In this document: positions 35,795 to 47,000 of the stretch, one piece after another
Position numbering within the stretch: position 1 is the stretch's first letter
Layout of the letters: each line of letters starts with the position of its first letter
Source of the DNA: Pteria penguin
Lineage: Eukaryota > Mollusca > Bivalvia > Pterioida > Pteriidae
Length of the DNA: 64,000 nucleotides
NCBI GenBank assembly: GCA_035048485.1
Contig: CM068585.1
Span: forward strand, 57,613,121-57,677,120
Direction of reading: 5' to 3'
Position numbers and translations under genes: made by a program
Notes under the pieces: model-generated
The model's input: the letters and a program-made list of their open reading frames with translations, nothing else
Database searches by the model: none
What the model was told of the DNA's origin: nothing

Positions 35795-36384
35795 ACAACG
35801 CTTTTAGGGGAACTCGAGTATTGCAATCCTAGCTAATTTCATCAAACTCTTTTTATTAGTTATAAAGAAGTCCATTGAGCCTTATTGTTAAATACTATCA
35901 CCCCTTCCTTTTTATTTCAATCTTAACAAAACTAAATAAAATTATTTCTGTAGTCCAATTCTTTCCTTTTACATTCATTTTATCAGAATCAAATAAAATA
36001 CTAGTACACAAAATTTTGAATTTTAAAGGTACACTCTAAGGTATATAGCGTCAGGCCCTGGGTCCATCAATTGATAAATATGGCCAAAATGCACGATGTT
36101 GTTGGAGAATTTGAGTACTTGAACCGTAATAAGTTTCATTATTATCCCTTTTGGGAATTCTGAAGAAAAAGTTGAAAATGTGTTCAGTTTATTGACGACA
36201 AAGGATGGACATCGGACGGACAGCATTCCCTGGACAATATTTTACAAGAGCATTTGGCTAAGGTATGCTTCTGACAGTGCATGGGAAATAAATTTTCCAT
36301 CAAATGACCTGAATTAATTGATTACCAAATGAAAACTCAAATGAATGTGGTTTTGTTTGCTTCATTGATTGAAAGAATAATTGA
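35795..36384. other. no recognisable gene
   Basis: AT-rich, no repeat or exon recognised. Confidence 0.4.
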
Positions 36385-36637
36385 GTGATTGCATTGATTG
36401 TTGTTAAACGTCACTCCACGATTAGTTCACGTATATGGTAACGGCAAATGTTTGATGCATCGCACAGAAATGTATACCTTTGTAACGGACCCACCCAACG
36501 CAGTGAAGTGACAAGGAACCTTAATTTATACTGTCTCATCCAAAGGACAGAACACCGGTGTACCCAATGCAAAAACCGAATCTGGGCCTCCTGGTCACAA
36601 ACTAGATACCCCATCCACTGGGCGACACCGACTTGAC
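36385..36637 (-). mobile_element. diverged SINE family 1 copy
   Basis: The complete order of SINE blocks is present on the reverse strand (CGTCACTCCACGATTAGTTC at the tail side, CACTGGGCGACACCGAC at the head side). The B box is decayed and there are internal deletions. It is older than the copies at 32641 and 37731. Confidence 0.85.
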
Positions 36638-36674
36638 GAATGTGGTACTGATCGGTAATACATAACGACATTCA

Positions 36675-37160
36675 ATGATAAAGTTGGGGGAGGGTTGTTA
36701 TTCACCGTTACGTGACCTTTTGAATTATCACCTCAATAGAATACGGCTTCCATTTCAAATCTTCAAATTGACTTATATCCACTATGTGGCCAATTATCTC
36801 GTACATCATGCTTCCTGGAATATCTATATCATATCATTTCATATCATATCATATCATACCATATCACATACCATATCACATACCATATCATATACTATAT
36901 CACATACTATATCATATACCATATTATTTACCATTTCATATATCATATCACAGCATATCATGCCCTACTATATCGTATCATATCATCTCATATCTTACCA
37001 TTTAATACATTATCATATCAAATACCATATCATACCATACCATATCATATCATACCATATCATATCATATCATACCCTACCATTCCATAACATATCATAT
37101 AACATATCATATAACATCATACCATATCATATCATATCATATCATATCATATCATACCGA
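36675..37160. repeat. dispersed repeat ending in an (ATATC)n tract
   Basis: 36675-36830 matches 30940-31090. From 36830 to 37160 the sequence is imperfect CATAT/CATAC pentanucleotides. This keeps a Ser-Tyr-His-Ile-rich frame open, which is not a gene. Confidence 0.85.
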
Positions 37161-37730
37161 TCTACATTAATGTATTACGAAATCAAAATCTTTACAGAGA
37201 TATCTCTTAAATTTAAGGCAAACAATAAACCTGAGTTGCATGAAAAAAAAATATCGACAATGAGATATTACTTATCCTATATTCATTGGGGGATCATGGG
37301 TAGAGGTGTCATCGACGGATTAAGATGAAGAGGGTTTCTCGAGTTTCTATCCATTTTCGATAGGAAATATTACGAAAAAAGGGCATCATTGACCTTTCAC
37401 GGCAAAGACTGACAATGAATTAAAAAGGAAAAATAACTCTTACGAAGTAGAAAGAGTTATCCTTCTTGTATTTTTATTTTGAATTAACATCCAGCTATAA
37501 GTCAAATCTTGGCGCATAAACACACGTGTATACATACTACAAAAAAGGTTTTTTATTTTATTGTTTCTTATATTTTTGCTTGATATATATTTCATATTTA
37601 GCAGTCTTTCTAGAACTGGGGTTAGATTTTAAGCATTGTCCTTTTCGATTTTCCTTCTATTTGTACACATTGAAGTGCAATATGTAATATGAGATCGGGT
37701 TTCAATACTTACCGCAGCATACCAAGTTTA
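37161..37730. other. no recognisable gene
   Basis: AT-rich; nothing recognisable. Confidence 0.4.
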
Positions 37731-38007
37731 TTGATTGATTGATTATTGTTTTACGTCACTTCACGATTATTTCACGTATATGGTGACGGCATCTGCCTGA
37801 TGCATTGCATACAAATTTAGACCATTCCAACGGACCCACCCGAAGCAGCGAGGGATGTTTTACGTGCCACGCATACCATGACACGGGACCTTGGTTTTCA
37901 CTGTCTAATCCGAAATACAGAACACCAGTGCGCCCAGGGCGGGAGTCGAACCCGGGACCTCTCGATCACGAGCCGAGCACTTTATCCACTAGGCCACACC
38001 GGCTCCC
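37731..38007 (-). mobile_element. SINE family 1, full length
   Basis: Reverse-strand copy with intact tRNA head boxes and a (TTGA)n tail. Near-identical target duplication TACCAAGTTTA / TACCAGGTTTA (37720-37730 and 38008-38018). Confidence 0.95.
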
Positions 38008-38018
38008 TACCAGGTTTA

Positions 38019-38754
38019 TGAATTGGGTTATATCGGGCATAAGAAGCAGAATATCAATTTTCTTTACATGAAAGTTCTGCTTCCACCCATTGGACCACTA
38101 AGTTTACATAAGAGTATATAGGAAATACTTTAGATATTTCCTTCCTTAGAACAACTCGCCATCTTGACTTCATATTTGATATACACAGGCCAGTAGAAAG
38201 CAATACAAAAATTGAGGGCGGGGGGGGGGGGGTCAAACTTGTAAACTGAAAACAAAATTTGCAATATGATACCAGCGTTTTAAGTCACTTTTTTGTGCCA
38301 AGGAATCTTGCCTGAATCGCATAGAGCTAGACACTGACCATAGGTGAATCTATAAATGTTTTGAAAGGAGGGTGTCATATATGATAGATATAGGTATACT
38401 TAAGTAAAGTAATATAAAGTGTAACATGCTTGTGACATACATGTATGCTACAGAGACAGTGTTGTAATGTTTCATTTACTTAATAAAATCTATGGAACTC
38501 AGTACAAAGGCTTCATATATCACAAGGGGGGGGGGGGGGGGGGGGGGATCCATGACTACTATTTTATACTATTCAGTCAGAAAGAAGGGCGGTGGATGGG
38601 TTGTTGCAGCCTTGGAAATGGCTGAAAATAACCTTTTTGTGGTAAAATTTTCCGACCAAAGAGGGTTGCAATCCCTTCTCAAAATCCGCCAATGCTGAAA
38701 TTGCGCCTGTGTTTGCATGAGAAAATGTTTTCCAGAGCCCGAACACTTTTTATT
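38019..38754. other. no recognisable gene; poly-G tracts at 38220 and 38524
   Basis: Poly-G runs at about 38218-38232 and 38525-38548. Otherwise AT-rich without recognisable features. Confidence 0.5.
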
Positions 38755-39482
38755 TTTGCAATATTTGATCCCAACCTAGTGGTTCACAATATTTGGTTCC
38801 ACCCTAGTGGTTCACAATATTTGGTCCCACCCTAGTGGTTTATAATATTGGCCCCATCCAGGACTCATATTTATTGCCATGCCATAGGATTACAATATTT
38901 GATCAAATCCTAGATGATCACGATATTTAATTCCACCATAGTGGTCCACTGTATGTGGTCCTACCCTATTGGTTCACAATATTTGGTCCCACCCTAAGGG
39001 TTCACAATATTTAGTCCCATTCTAGTGGCTCACAATATCTTATTCCACCCTAATGGTTCACAATATGTGGTCCCACCCTTGTTGTTCGCAATATTTGGTC
39101 CTACCCTAGTGGTCCACAATATTTGGTCCCACCCTGGAGGTTCTCAATGTTTGGTCCCATCCTAGTGATCTACAATATTTGGTCCCACCCTGGTGGTTAA
39201 CAATATTTAGTACCACCCTAGTGGTCCACATTATTGATCCCACCCTTGTTGTTCACAATACTTGGTCTCGCCCTTCTTGTTAACAGTATTTGGCCCTACC
39301 CTAGTGGTTCTTAATACTTGCTCTCACGCTAGCAGTTGACAAGATTTGGTCCTACCTTAGAGGTCCACAATATATGGTCCACCGTAGTGGTTCACAGTAT
39401 TTGGTCCCACTATATTAGTTCACAATATTTGGTTCTACCCTCGTGGTCCACGATATTCGGTCCTACACTAGTGGTTCATTAT
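38755..39482. repeat. 28-bp minisatellite (about 26 units)
   Basis: Unit GGTCCCACCCTAGTGGTTCA followed by CAATATTT. Strongly diverged between units, so it appears old. It is followed at once by SINE-like sequence and the 40-bp array. Confidence 0.93.
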
Positions 39483-39484
39483 AA

Positions 39485-39590
39485 AAGTCAAGCGAGATCT
39501 GGTGTCACGGTGCATGAAGCACGATAATGATCATTCGTTTCTTCCGGTAAATCTATTACATGTTAGACCCTGCACCCAATGAATGTCGTC
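39485..39590 (+). mobile_element. decayed SINE family 1 body leading into the 40-bp array
   Basis: GGTGTCACGGTGCATGAAGC, then CTTCCGGTAAATCTATTACA and TGAATGTCGTCATACAGGTG follow the order of the SINE body and 3' part. Confidence 0.6.
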
Positions 39591-40480
39591 ATACAGGTGA
39601 AAAACACTGCATCAGATGAGTGCCGTCGTCATACAGGTGAAAAACTCTGCACTAGATGAGTGACGCCATCATACAGGTGAAAAACACTGCACCAGATGAG
39701 TGCCGCCATCATACAGGTGAAAAACACTGCATCAGATGAGTGTCGACATCATACAGGTGAAAAACACTGCACAAGATGAGTATCGTCATCATATAGGTGA
39801 AACACACTGCATCAGATGAGTGCCGCCATCATACAGGTGAAAAACACTGCATCAGATGAGTGTCGTGAAAAGCACTGCACCAGATGAGTGCCGCCATCAT
39901 ACAGGTGAAAAACACTGCATCAGATGAGTGCCGTCATCATACAGGTGAAAAACATTGCACCAGATGAGTGACGCCATCATACAGGTGAAAAACACTGCAC
40001 CAGATGAGTGTCGCCATCATACAGGTCAAAAACACTGCACCAGATGAGTGTCGCCATGATACAGGTGAAAAACACTGCACCAGATGAGTGCCGCCATCAT
40101 ACAGGTGAAAAACACTGCACCAGATGAATGCCGCCATCATACAGGTGAAATCACTGCACCAGATGAGTGTCGCCATGATACAGGTGAAAACACTGCACCA
40201 GATGAGTGACACCATCATACAGGTGAAAAAACACTGCACGAGATGAGTGCCGCCACCATACAGGTGAAAATCACTGCACCAGATGAGTGCCGCCATCATA
40301 CAGGTGAAAAACACTACACGAGATGAGTGCCGCCATCATACAGGTGAAAAACACTGCACCAGATGAGTGTCGCCATCGTACAGGTGAAAAACACTACACC
40401 AGATGAATGCCGCCATCTTACAGGTGAAAAACACTGCACGAGATGAATGCCGCCATCATGCAGGTGAAAAACATTAGTCG
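39590..40480 (+). repeat. 40-bp minisatellite derived from the SINE 3' part (about 22 units)
   Basis: Unit: CACTGCACCAGATGAGTGCC followed by GCCATCATACAGGTGAAAAA. It aligns with the SINE segment at 4609-4648 (GCATCAGGCAGATGCCGTCA, CCATATACGTGAAATAA). Flanking SINE body on the left (39485-39590) supports local expansion. The minus-strand 125-codon frame is an artefact. Confidence 0.93.
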
Positions 40481-42184
40481 ATACTCTATCAATCTCATGA
40501 TTACAAGGATCCAGATACTGGATGTATTTCCAGATTTTAATTCACGTGACTTAAGGAGGAACCTTCATGAACAGTTGTATATTGATACATATGTATCTCT
40601 TGGATATGTTTCTGATATGAGACTATTTGATATATAGGCATAGTATATCAATATGAGTAGAAAGGCGACTGGAGTTTCACTCTGTTGTACTGTAATACTT
40701 GTAAACCCTAAAAGAGTAACACTGGGAAATTTCATCAGTTTCATTCACACTGATCTTGAACTTGGAGGTATGACTTACCTGGACCGAGGTCATTAGCTTA
40801 ATTTCTATCAAGAATATGCATTATTCACTGAAGTGTCAAGATTATGCGCTGGACAAAATTTCATCGAAGTTGACAGTGCCCTTGAAAATGAGGTATGAAC
40901 TTTGTTCAAGATCAGTGCTGACGGCCTTCCAATACAGAATATATTTGCCAAATATATAGTAATTCCACTGAATTACATAGAGGCCTATTCTATTCTCTTC
41001 TTCCAGTAATGTGCCGGGATCCTTCTGGGGCATTTTCTCAGCGAGTGTTATCGAGGATTATTTTATCCGTATGGTTTAGAATGTTTTCGTTGAGTGATTA
41101 TTTACTTGAGCTTGTTGGTATACAGAAATATTTGACTACATGAAGAACAGTGGCGTGGCGTGTAAAAAACAAAAAAATAAAATAATTAATAAAAAAAAAA
41201 CCCTCCCCCTTACCAGGGACTCACCCTAGACCTACTTGGGCTGTATCAATCCGAACACCATCGCCGTTTTCTCTTATTTGCTTACGGAAATGGACAAGTT
41301 GTTACGATTGGGGCTGTATTGCGGCCCCAGACCCCCTTTTGACACACCCTTTTAAGCTAGCTACGCCACTGACGGATACGTAAAAGATTTTACTGGTTGG
41401 TATTCCGAACGGGACAAAATAAAGGAGGGACTAGCGCTTCTCATTAGTGAGGTAAATTACTCTGCATTTACCATAGCGTTATATATTCTATCCATAACAG
41501 AAAAAGAGAACTCTTGCAAATCGGCAAACACTACAAGACTGAAAAAAGAGACCCAAAACAAAACAAAACAAACAAATAAGCAAAAAAAAAAACCAAACAA
41601 AAAACCAAAACCCAAAACAAAAACTTCCAAAAACAAACACAAAAACAAAAACGAAAACATTTATAACATCTGATTTTTGTAAATTTAATATGCAGAACGA
41701 TAACTCTGTAGGATATATAATTTTCAACTCTGCTGATCACCCTTTAAATCATATTCATTACATGCTTACCTTGTCTGCTATACTTTTCTGTAATTTAAAT
41801 GCTTATTTATATATAAATGACGTCATACATTGTAGTCTGTACAGGTAGGTCGGAGCTATGTTGCCGGATACAATGCGGGAATACAGATAGCATATGCACT
41901 TGTATCATACAAAGTACAAATAAGATAAATATATATGTAACATGCGACGAAATCAGATAGAAACAAAAACATAAATGGAAACATCTGATGACAATCATAA
42001 TTTATGTATAAATAACACATGTTTTATTTCTTTTTATGTTGATTGTTTATCTGGATCGGGAAAGGGGAGGGGGTGTTAGTGTTGTTTTGTAACATTTCTG
42101 GGAGCTGCTTCCCGGTTTCTATTACTCAGTCGCCATTGGTTCTTATAAACCTTAATGTTGTACATTTGTTCAACTCAATATTCG
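40481..42184. other. no recognisable gene
   Basis: AT-rich. CAAAAC-rich simple sequence lies at about 41555-41660. Short frames only. Confidence 0.4.
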
Positions 42185-42345
42185 AAGGGTCTGGGTTTAA
42201 ATCCGAAAGAATATTTATCAGCGTCCGTTCTGATTTAAAAAAATGTAAAAACTATGTCCCATGACACAGTTACATATATAAAGCACTCTCACTGCTTAGT
42301 GCCGATCGGGTATATGTGTAAAATCTACATGTAATCTGGTGACAC
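42185..42345 (+). mobile_element. strongly diverged SINE family 1 relic
   Basis: GTCTGGGTTTAAATCCGAAA (B-box region), GTCCCATGACACAG and CTCTCACTGCTTAGTGCCGA occur in SINE order, with low similarity. Confidence 0.45.
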
Positions 42346-42409
42346 AGTTGTATAGATGAAATAAGCGTCGTATGGTGCCGGGAAATAACTTGTACAGAGG
42401 AGACATACG

Positions 42410-42650
42410 GACAGATTCTTAAAAATATCCACAAACGGACAGACAATTAAATATACAAGCAGGTACACTGTCACACACAGACAAGACAGACAGAAAGACA
42501 GACAAACAGACAACCAGTTAGAAAGACAAATAGGCATGCCAACGGACAAACAGAAAAACAGACAGGCAAACAGATAGACAAACATCAAGATAATCATCTA
42601 GGTTGACAGGCAAATAGACAAACAAGTATATAGACAGACAAAGAAAGAAT
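42410..42650. repeat. degenerate (ACAGACA)n simple sequence
   Basis: CAGACAGA/ACAAACAGAC-rich tract. Opposite strand frames look Cys/Leu-rich but are low complexity. Confidence 0.8.
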
Positions 42651-43341
42651 ACCATACTTTATTATATAGTTTTTGCTGCCGATATTACTTTTGCAAACAT
42701 ATAGATATATAAATATGCGAACAATAACTAAAATAACACCCGTCAATCGATTTACACTGTCACGTGATCCGCGAGTAATAACGAAGCTATCGGCACGCTC
42801 AGGTATGATACAAATCTTTATGCATTGTTGGTGACGATTTACTGCACAATTAAACAATTTACCTCCCCCTTGAAGACAAAGAAAAATAAATCATGTCCGA
42901 TCGTCCGAGATTGTAGCACCCGTAGCGAGACAATGCTCTCTGCGCAGTTTACCTGTGTCTATAGAAATCTTACAGTCCATAGTGTATCGTCTACCGCACT
43001 GGTGATATAGTGTATTTTGACTTCTTTTAAGGAATATTATAAGTTTATGACACACATATATATATGATGCGATGCGTTTTAATTCATGAACTCAATATTT
43101 AATTACAAGAGAAGCGAGAGTGATAATGATACAAATTACAAGTGTAAGTATTTCTTGATATCGATAGTAAAGGTTTTGTTCTTGAGAAAGATGACGTACA
43201 AAACACGAGCTTGATTTCTTTTTCCTTTCTTGACATGATGACCGCATTTATTGACATAATTATATATGCTCCGTCAAAAAATCAAGAGATATTTTAGGTG
43301 TCAATTTATCACCCGGAATCATAATAAACACAATGAATAAT

Positions 43342-43622
43342 ATTGATTGATTGATTTATTATTTTTTTACGTCACTCCACGATTATTTCACGTATATGGT
43401 GACGGCATCTGCCTGATGCATTGCATACAAATTTAGACCTTTGCAACGGATCCACCTGAAGCAGTGAGGGATCTTTTACGTGCCACGCCTACCGTGACAC
43501 CGGACCTCGGTTTTTATTGTCTCATCCGAAAGACAGAACACCGGTGTGCCCAGGGCAGGAGTCTAACCCGGGACTTCTCGATCACGAGCCGAGCACCTTA
43601 TCCACTAGGCCACACCGGCTTA
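43342..43622 (-). mobile_element. SINE family 1, full length
   Basis: Reverse-strand copy with (TTGA)n tail and tRNA-like head. The sequence ATAAACACAATGAATAA flanks it on both sides (about 43324-43340 and 43632-43648), consistent with a target duplication with a small extra duplication on the right. Confidence 0.93.
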
Positions 43623-43659
43623 CAATGAATGATAAACACAATGAATAAATCAATAAATG

Positions 43660-43660
43660 A

Positions 43661-43719
<59 letters not shown>

Positions 43720-43800
43720 TAATAATAATAATAATAAAAATAATAATAATAGTAGTAGTATTAGTAGTAGTATTAATAGTAATAATAATAATAATTACAG
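43660..43800. repeat. (AAT)n microsatellite
   Basis: AAT repeats with AGT and ATT interruptions, next to the SINE head. Confidence 0.95.
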
Positions 43801-44000
43801 AAGAAGGGGAAAAAGGAAAGGAGAAAGAGGGGGGGGGGGTTTCTTGATTCAATCAATATCAATTTTGTAGAAACTGAATTCAATTTAAAAGCAAAATGGT
43901 GTAAATTAAGAAAAGAATATTGAAAAGTGATATACAACTATGCGTCATTCATTAATATCAATGTAATTAATATTATTAATATCCATGTTATAGCACTGAC

Positions 44001-47000
44001 ATGTCCACTACGAAAGCCACTTTCAGGAAATCAGGTAAGTATTACCTGTAATCTATTGTAATCCTATAATCAATAATAGACTCTTACACAACGCAGAACT
44101 GATATGCTGGAAAATATATATTGTGTATTATCTAATGTCACAACTAGACCATTCCACTTATATGGTAGCGGCACCAGCTTGTACAAACACCAACCTTAAC
44201 CCCCCCCCCCCCCAAAAAAAAAAAAAAACCCTCAAAACAACAACAAAAAACCGAGTCAAATAAATTACTTGCCAGCATGGACCGTGATTTAGGCCTCGGT
44301 TTATACAGTGATCCAGGTTCTCGGTTGATACAGTGACATCGAACCTCGGTTTATATGTTGGCTCGGGGCGCAGGTTTATAAGATGACTCAGGATCTCGGT
44401 TTCTTTCCTGATTCGGAACCTTGGTTTATACTGGGACGCTGAGCCATATCTCGGTTGTTCTCGGTTGATACTCTGTCGTCCGAGGGACAGATAGGAGGCA
44501 GAAATTGATATATCGCACCTCACGGTCGAGATCGAATATCGGCTGAATGACCCATTACCACTGGACCGACTCCCGTGGTCGAGATCGAATGTCGGCTAAA
44601 TATTCCATTACCACTGGACCGACTCCCATGCAGAATTGAGCTTTAGTTATTTGACTTACTACAAGTGAATACTTTATATAAGGGACCGCTATCGTTGGTT
44701 AGATTTTATAATATGTATCATAAAAACGGAAATCTTTACATATGTACAATTGTCTGGTATTAGAGCAGCGTAACGTAATCGAGTTTATCTTTTATTTTTC
44801 AGCGAAACCTGGAAGCTCTACAAAAGGTAAAGGTTTTTATTTATAAATGTATATAATGAAAAAAAAGTCCTAGGACAGAAATCATTACAGACAAGAAGGA
44901 CAAAAAGAACAAACAATAAATACATATTAAGTCATCACAAAATATTCAATTGTTATGTAGTGGGGGCAGCGACTCAGCAAGGTCAATTGAAATAACGCTA
45001 GTCACTCAACTGGTGTAGTTAAAAACAAAATAATAATAATAATAATAATAAATAAATAAATAAATAAATAAAGGTCACCAAACAGAATTTCTGTATTTAA
45101 AGTTTTTCATATGTTAACAAGGAGAAATAACTCCTACTCTTATTATAAACATGGAATACATGTACCTTAAACGATAACCTATAAATTAGCTATGGGTTCA
45201 GAGAGAGAGAGAGATCGAAACCTTGGGCTTCTCCCTTTTAGAGTAATCAACAATAGATGTCCATATTTCAAATCCCTTTTATATTTTTAATTAGCAAGTG
45301 CAATCAAGGTGAGGCGACATCGAACAAAGGTCAAGGTCATACCTGAAAGAGAGGAACCACCTAGTCCGGTACAGCCGGATGACGCATTGTTGCCAGAGAA
45401 GGGGGAGGTGGTGCACGAGTAAGTAAAATATCATAAATAATCACACTCTGTCATACAGACATAGACTGTTTTTGTTTGTTTTGTTTTGTTTTTTGTTTGT
45501 TTGTTTGGTTTTTTTTTTATTTTTGTTTTTTGTTTTTGGGTTTTGTTCGCTTTAGATGTGTCCTGTCTACGCCGTTGTCGACTTAATGTCTTTCCCATTA
45601 CATGTGATGCATAACTCTCCAGAATCTTCATTGCGTTATGCCGCATTGACTGATTGTCGACATAACACCTGGTATAATATCTTGCAAGTCGACATATCAT
45701 CTGGCAGGTCGACATAACACCTGGTATAACATCTTGCAAGTCGACATATCATCTGATTGATTGATGTTTGTTTAACGTCACACCACGAATATTTTACGCA
45801 TATGGTGACGGAATCAGCATGATGCGGGGCATACAAATTATGGCCTTTGCAACGGACCCACCCGAAGCAGTGAGGGATATTTAACGTGCCATGCGGAAAA
45901 TAGGGGGAAAAAAAAGGGGGGGTTGACAGGATAACTCCTCCTCTACAGGAAAATAAGGAACCATCAGGATGCTACAGAGCTCCAACATGACCTTGACTGG
46001 CTAAAAAGTGGGAGAAGAGATGGCAGATGAGCTTTCATCCCTGAAAGTGTACTGTCATCAGGGTAACAGGAAGAAGCCAATTGACACCAAATATACTTTA
46101 CATGGCCACACCCTAGAGGTTGTAAACAGTGGGAAATACCTCAGAGTCACTGTGAGCAACTCTCTCAGATGGAACGGGCACATAGAAAACACCATCAACA
46201 CGGCTTACCGCACACTGGGCTTTCTCAGGAGGAACCTAGGACGCTCCACACCACATGTCAAGGTCACTGCCTACACAGCGTTAGTAAGGCCAATACTTGA
46301 ATATGCGTCATCCGTCTGGGACCCTCATCAAGTAACACCTATTAAAGCCATAGAGGGAGTACGGAGAAGAGCTGCCAATTTTGTTTCTAACTGCTACACC
46401 GACACCTCACCCGGATGTGTAAGTAACCTCATGGACCAGTTTGGGTGGGAATCGCTCCAATCACGACGCACAAAGAATAGGCTAGTTATGTGCTATAAGA
46501 TTACCCACCGACTCATAGTCTACATCAATCCAGACGAGTACTACACATCAGGGGACTCGCGCACCAGAGGGCGCAGGAACCTGAAAGAAATCACAGCAAA
46601 GAAGGATATATATCCGCATTCCTTCTTCCCAAGATCCATCAGGGACTGGAACTCCATACCAGAGGAGGTGAAGTCAGTTATATCACTAGAGGACTTTAAG
46701 GCCAGACTAAGCACCGTTCCCGGGCTGTCTGCGCCACTCACTTCGTAAACCGAAAAATCTGGATTTTAACTTATTTATCTTTAAAATAGTTTTATAAAAT
46801 TAATATCAATCGACAGATCTTGTTTAGTCGTAACTTTTGGTGTATGTTGTATGTTTCTACGAAGAAGCATTCGTATTGTATAGAGAAAAATCATTTTAGA
46901 TAGGGCGTTTTCTATGTTAATTTAGACGTGACGTCGCCCGAGTCTATGGGAAGCTTGCGACGTGACGTCAAAATTTAACATGGAAACCGCCCTATCTAAA

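Noticed and set aside
36675..37328. 217-codon frame rich in SYHIISYH
   Set aside because: By-product of the ATATC pentanucleotide tract.
39590..40480. CRISPR-like array with 40-bp regular units
   Set aside because: Units are contiguous with no unique spacers, and the DNA is animal nuclear sequence. It is a minisatellite.
41457..41740. Phe/Leu/Cys-rich minus-strand frames that look like membrane proteins
   Set aside because: They come from CAAAAC/AAACAA simple sequence. Three overlapping frames show the same pattern.
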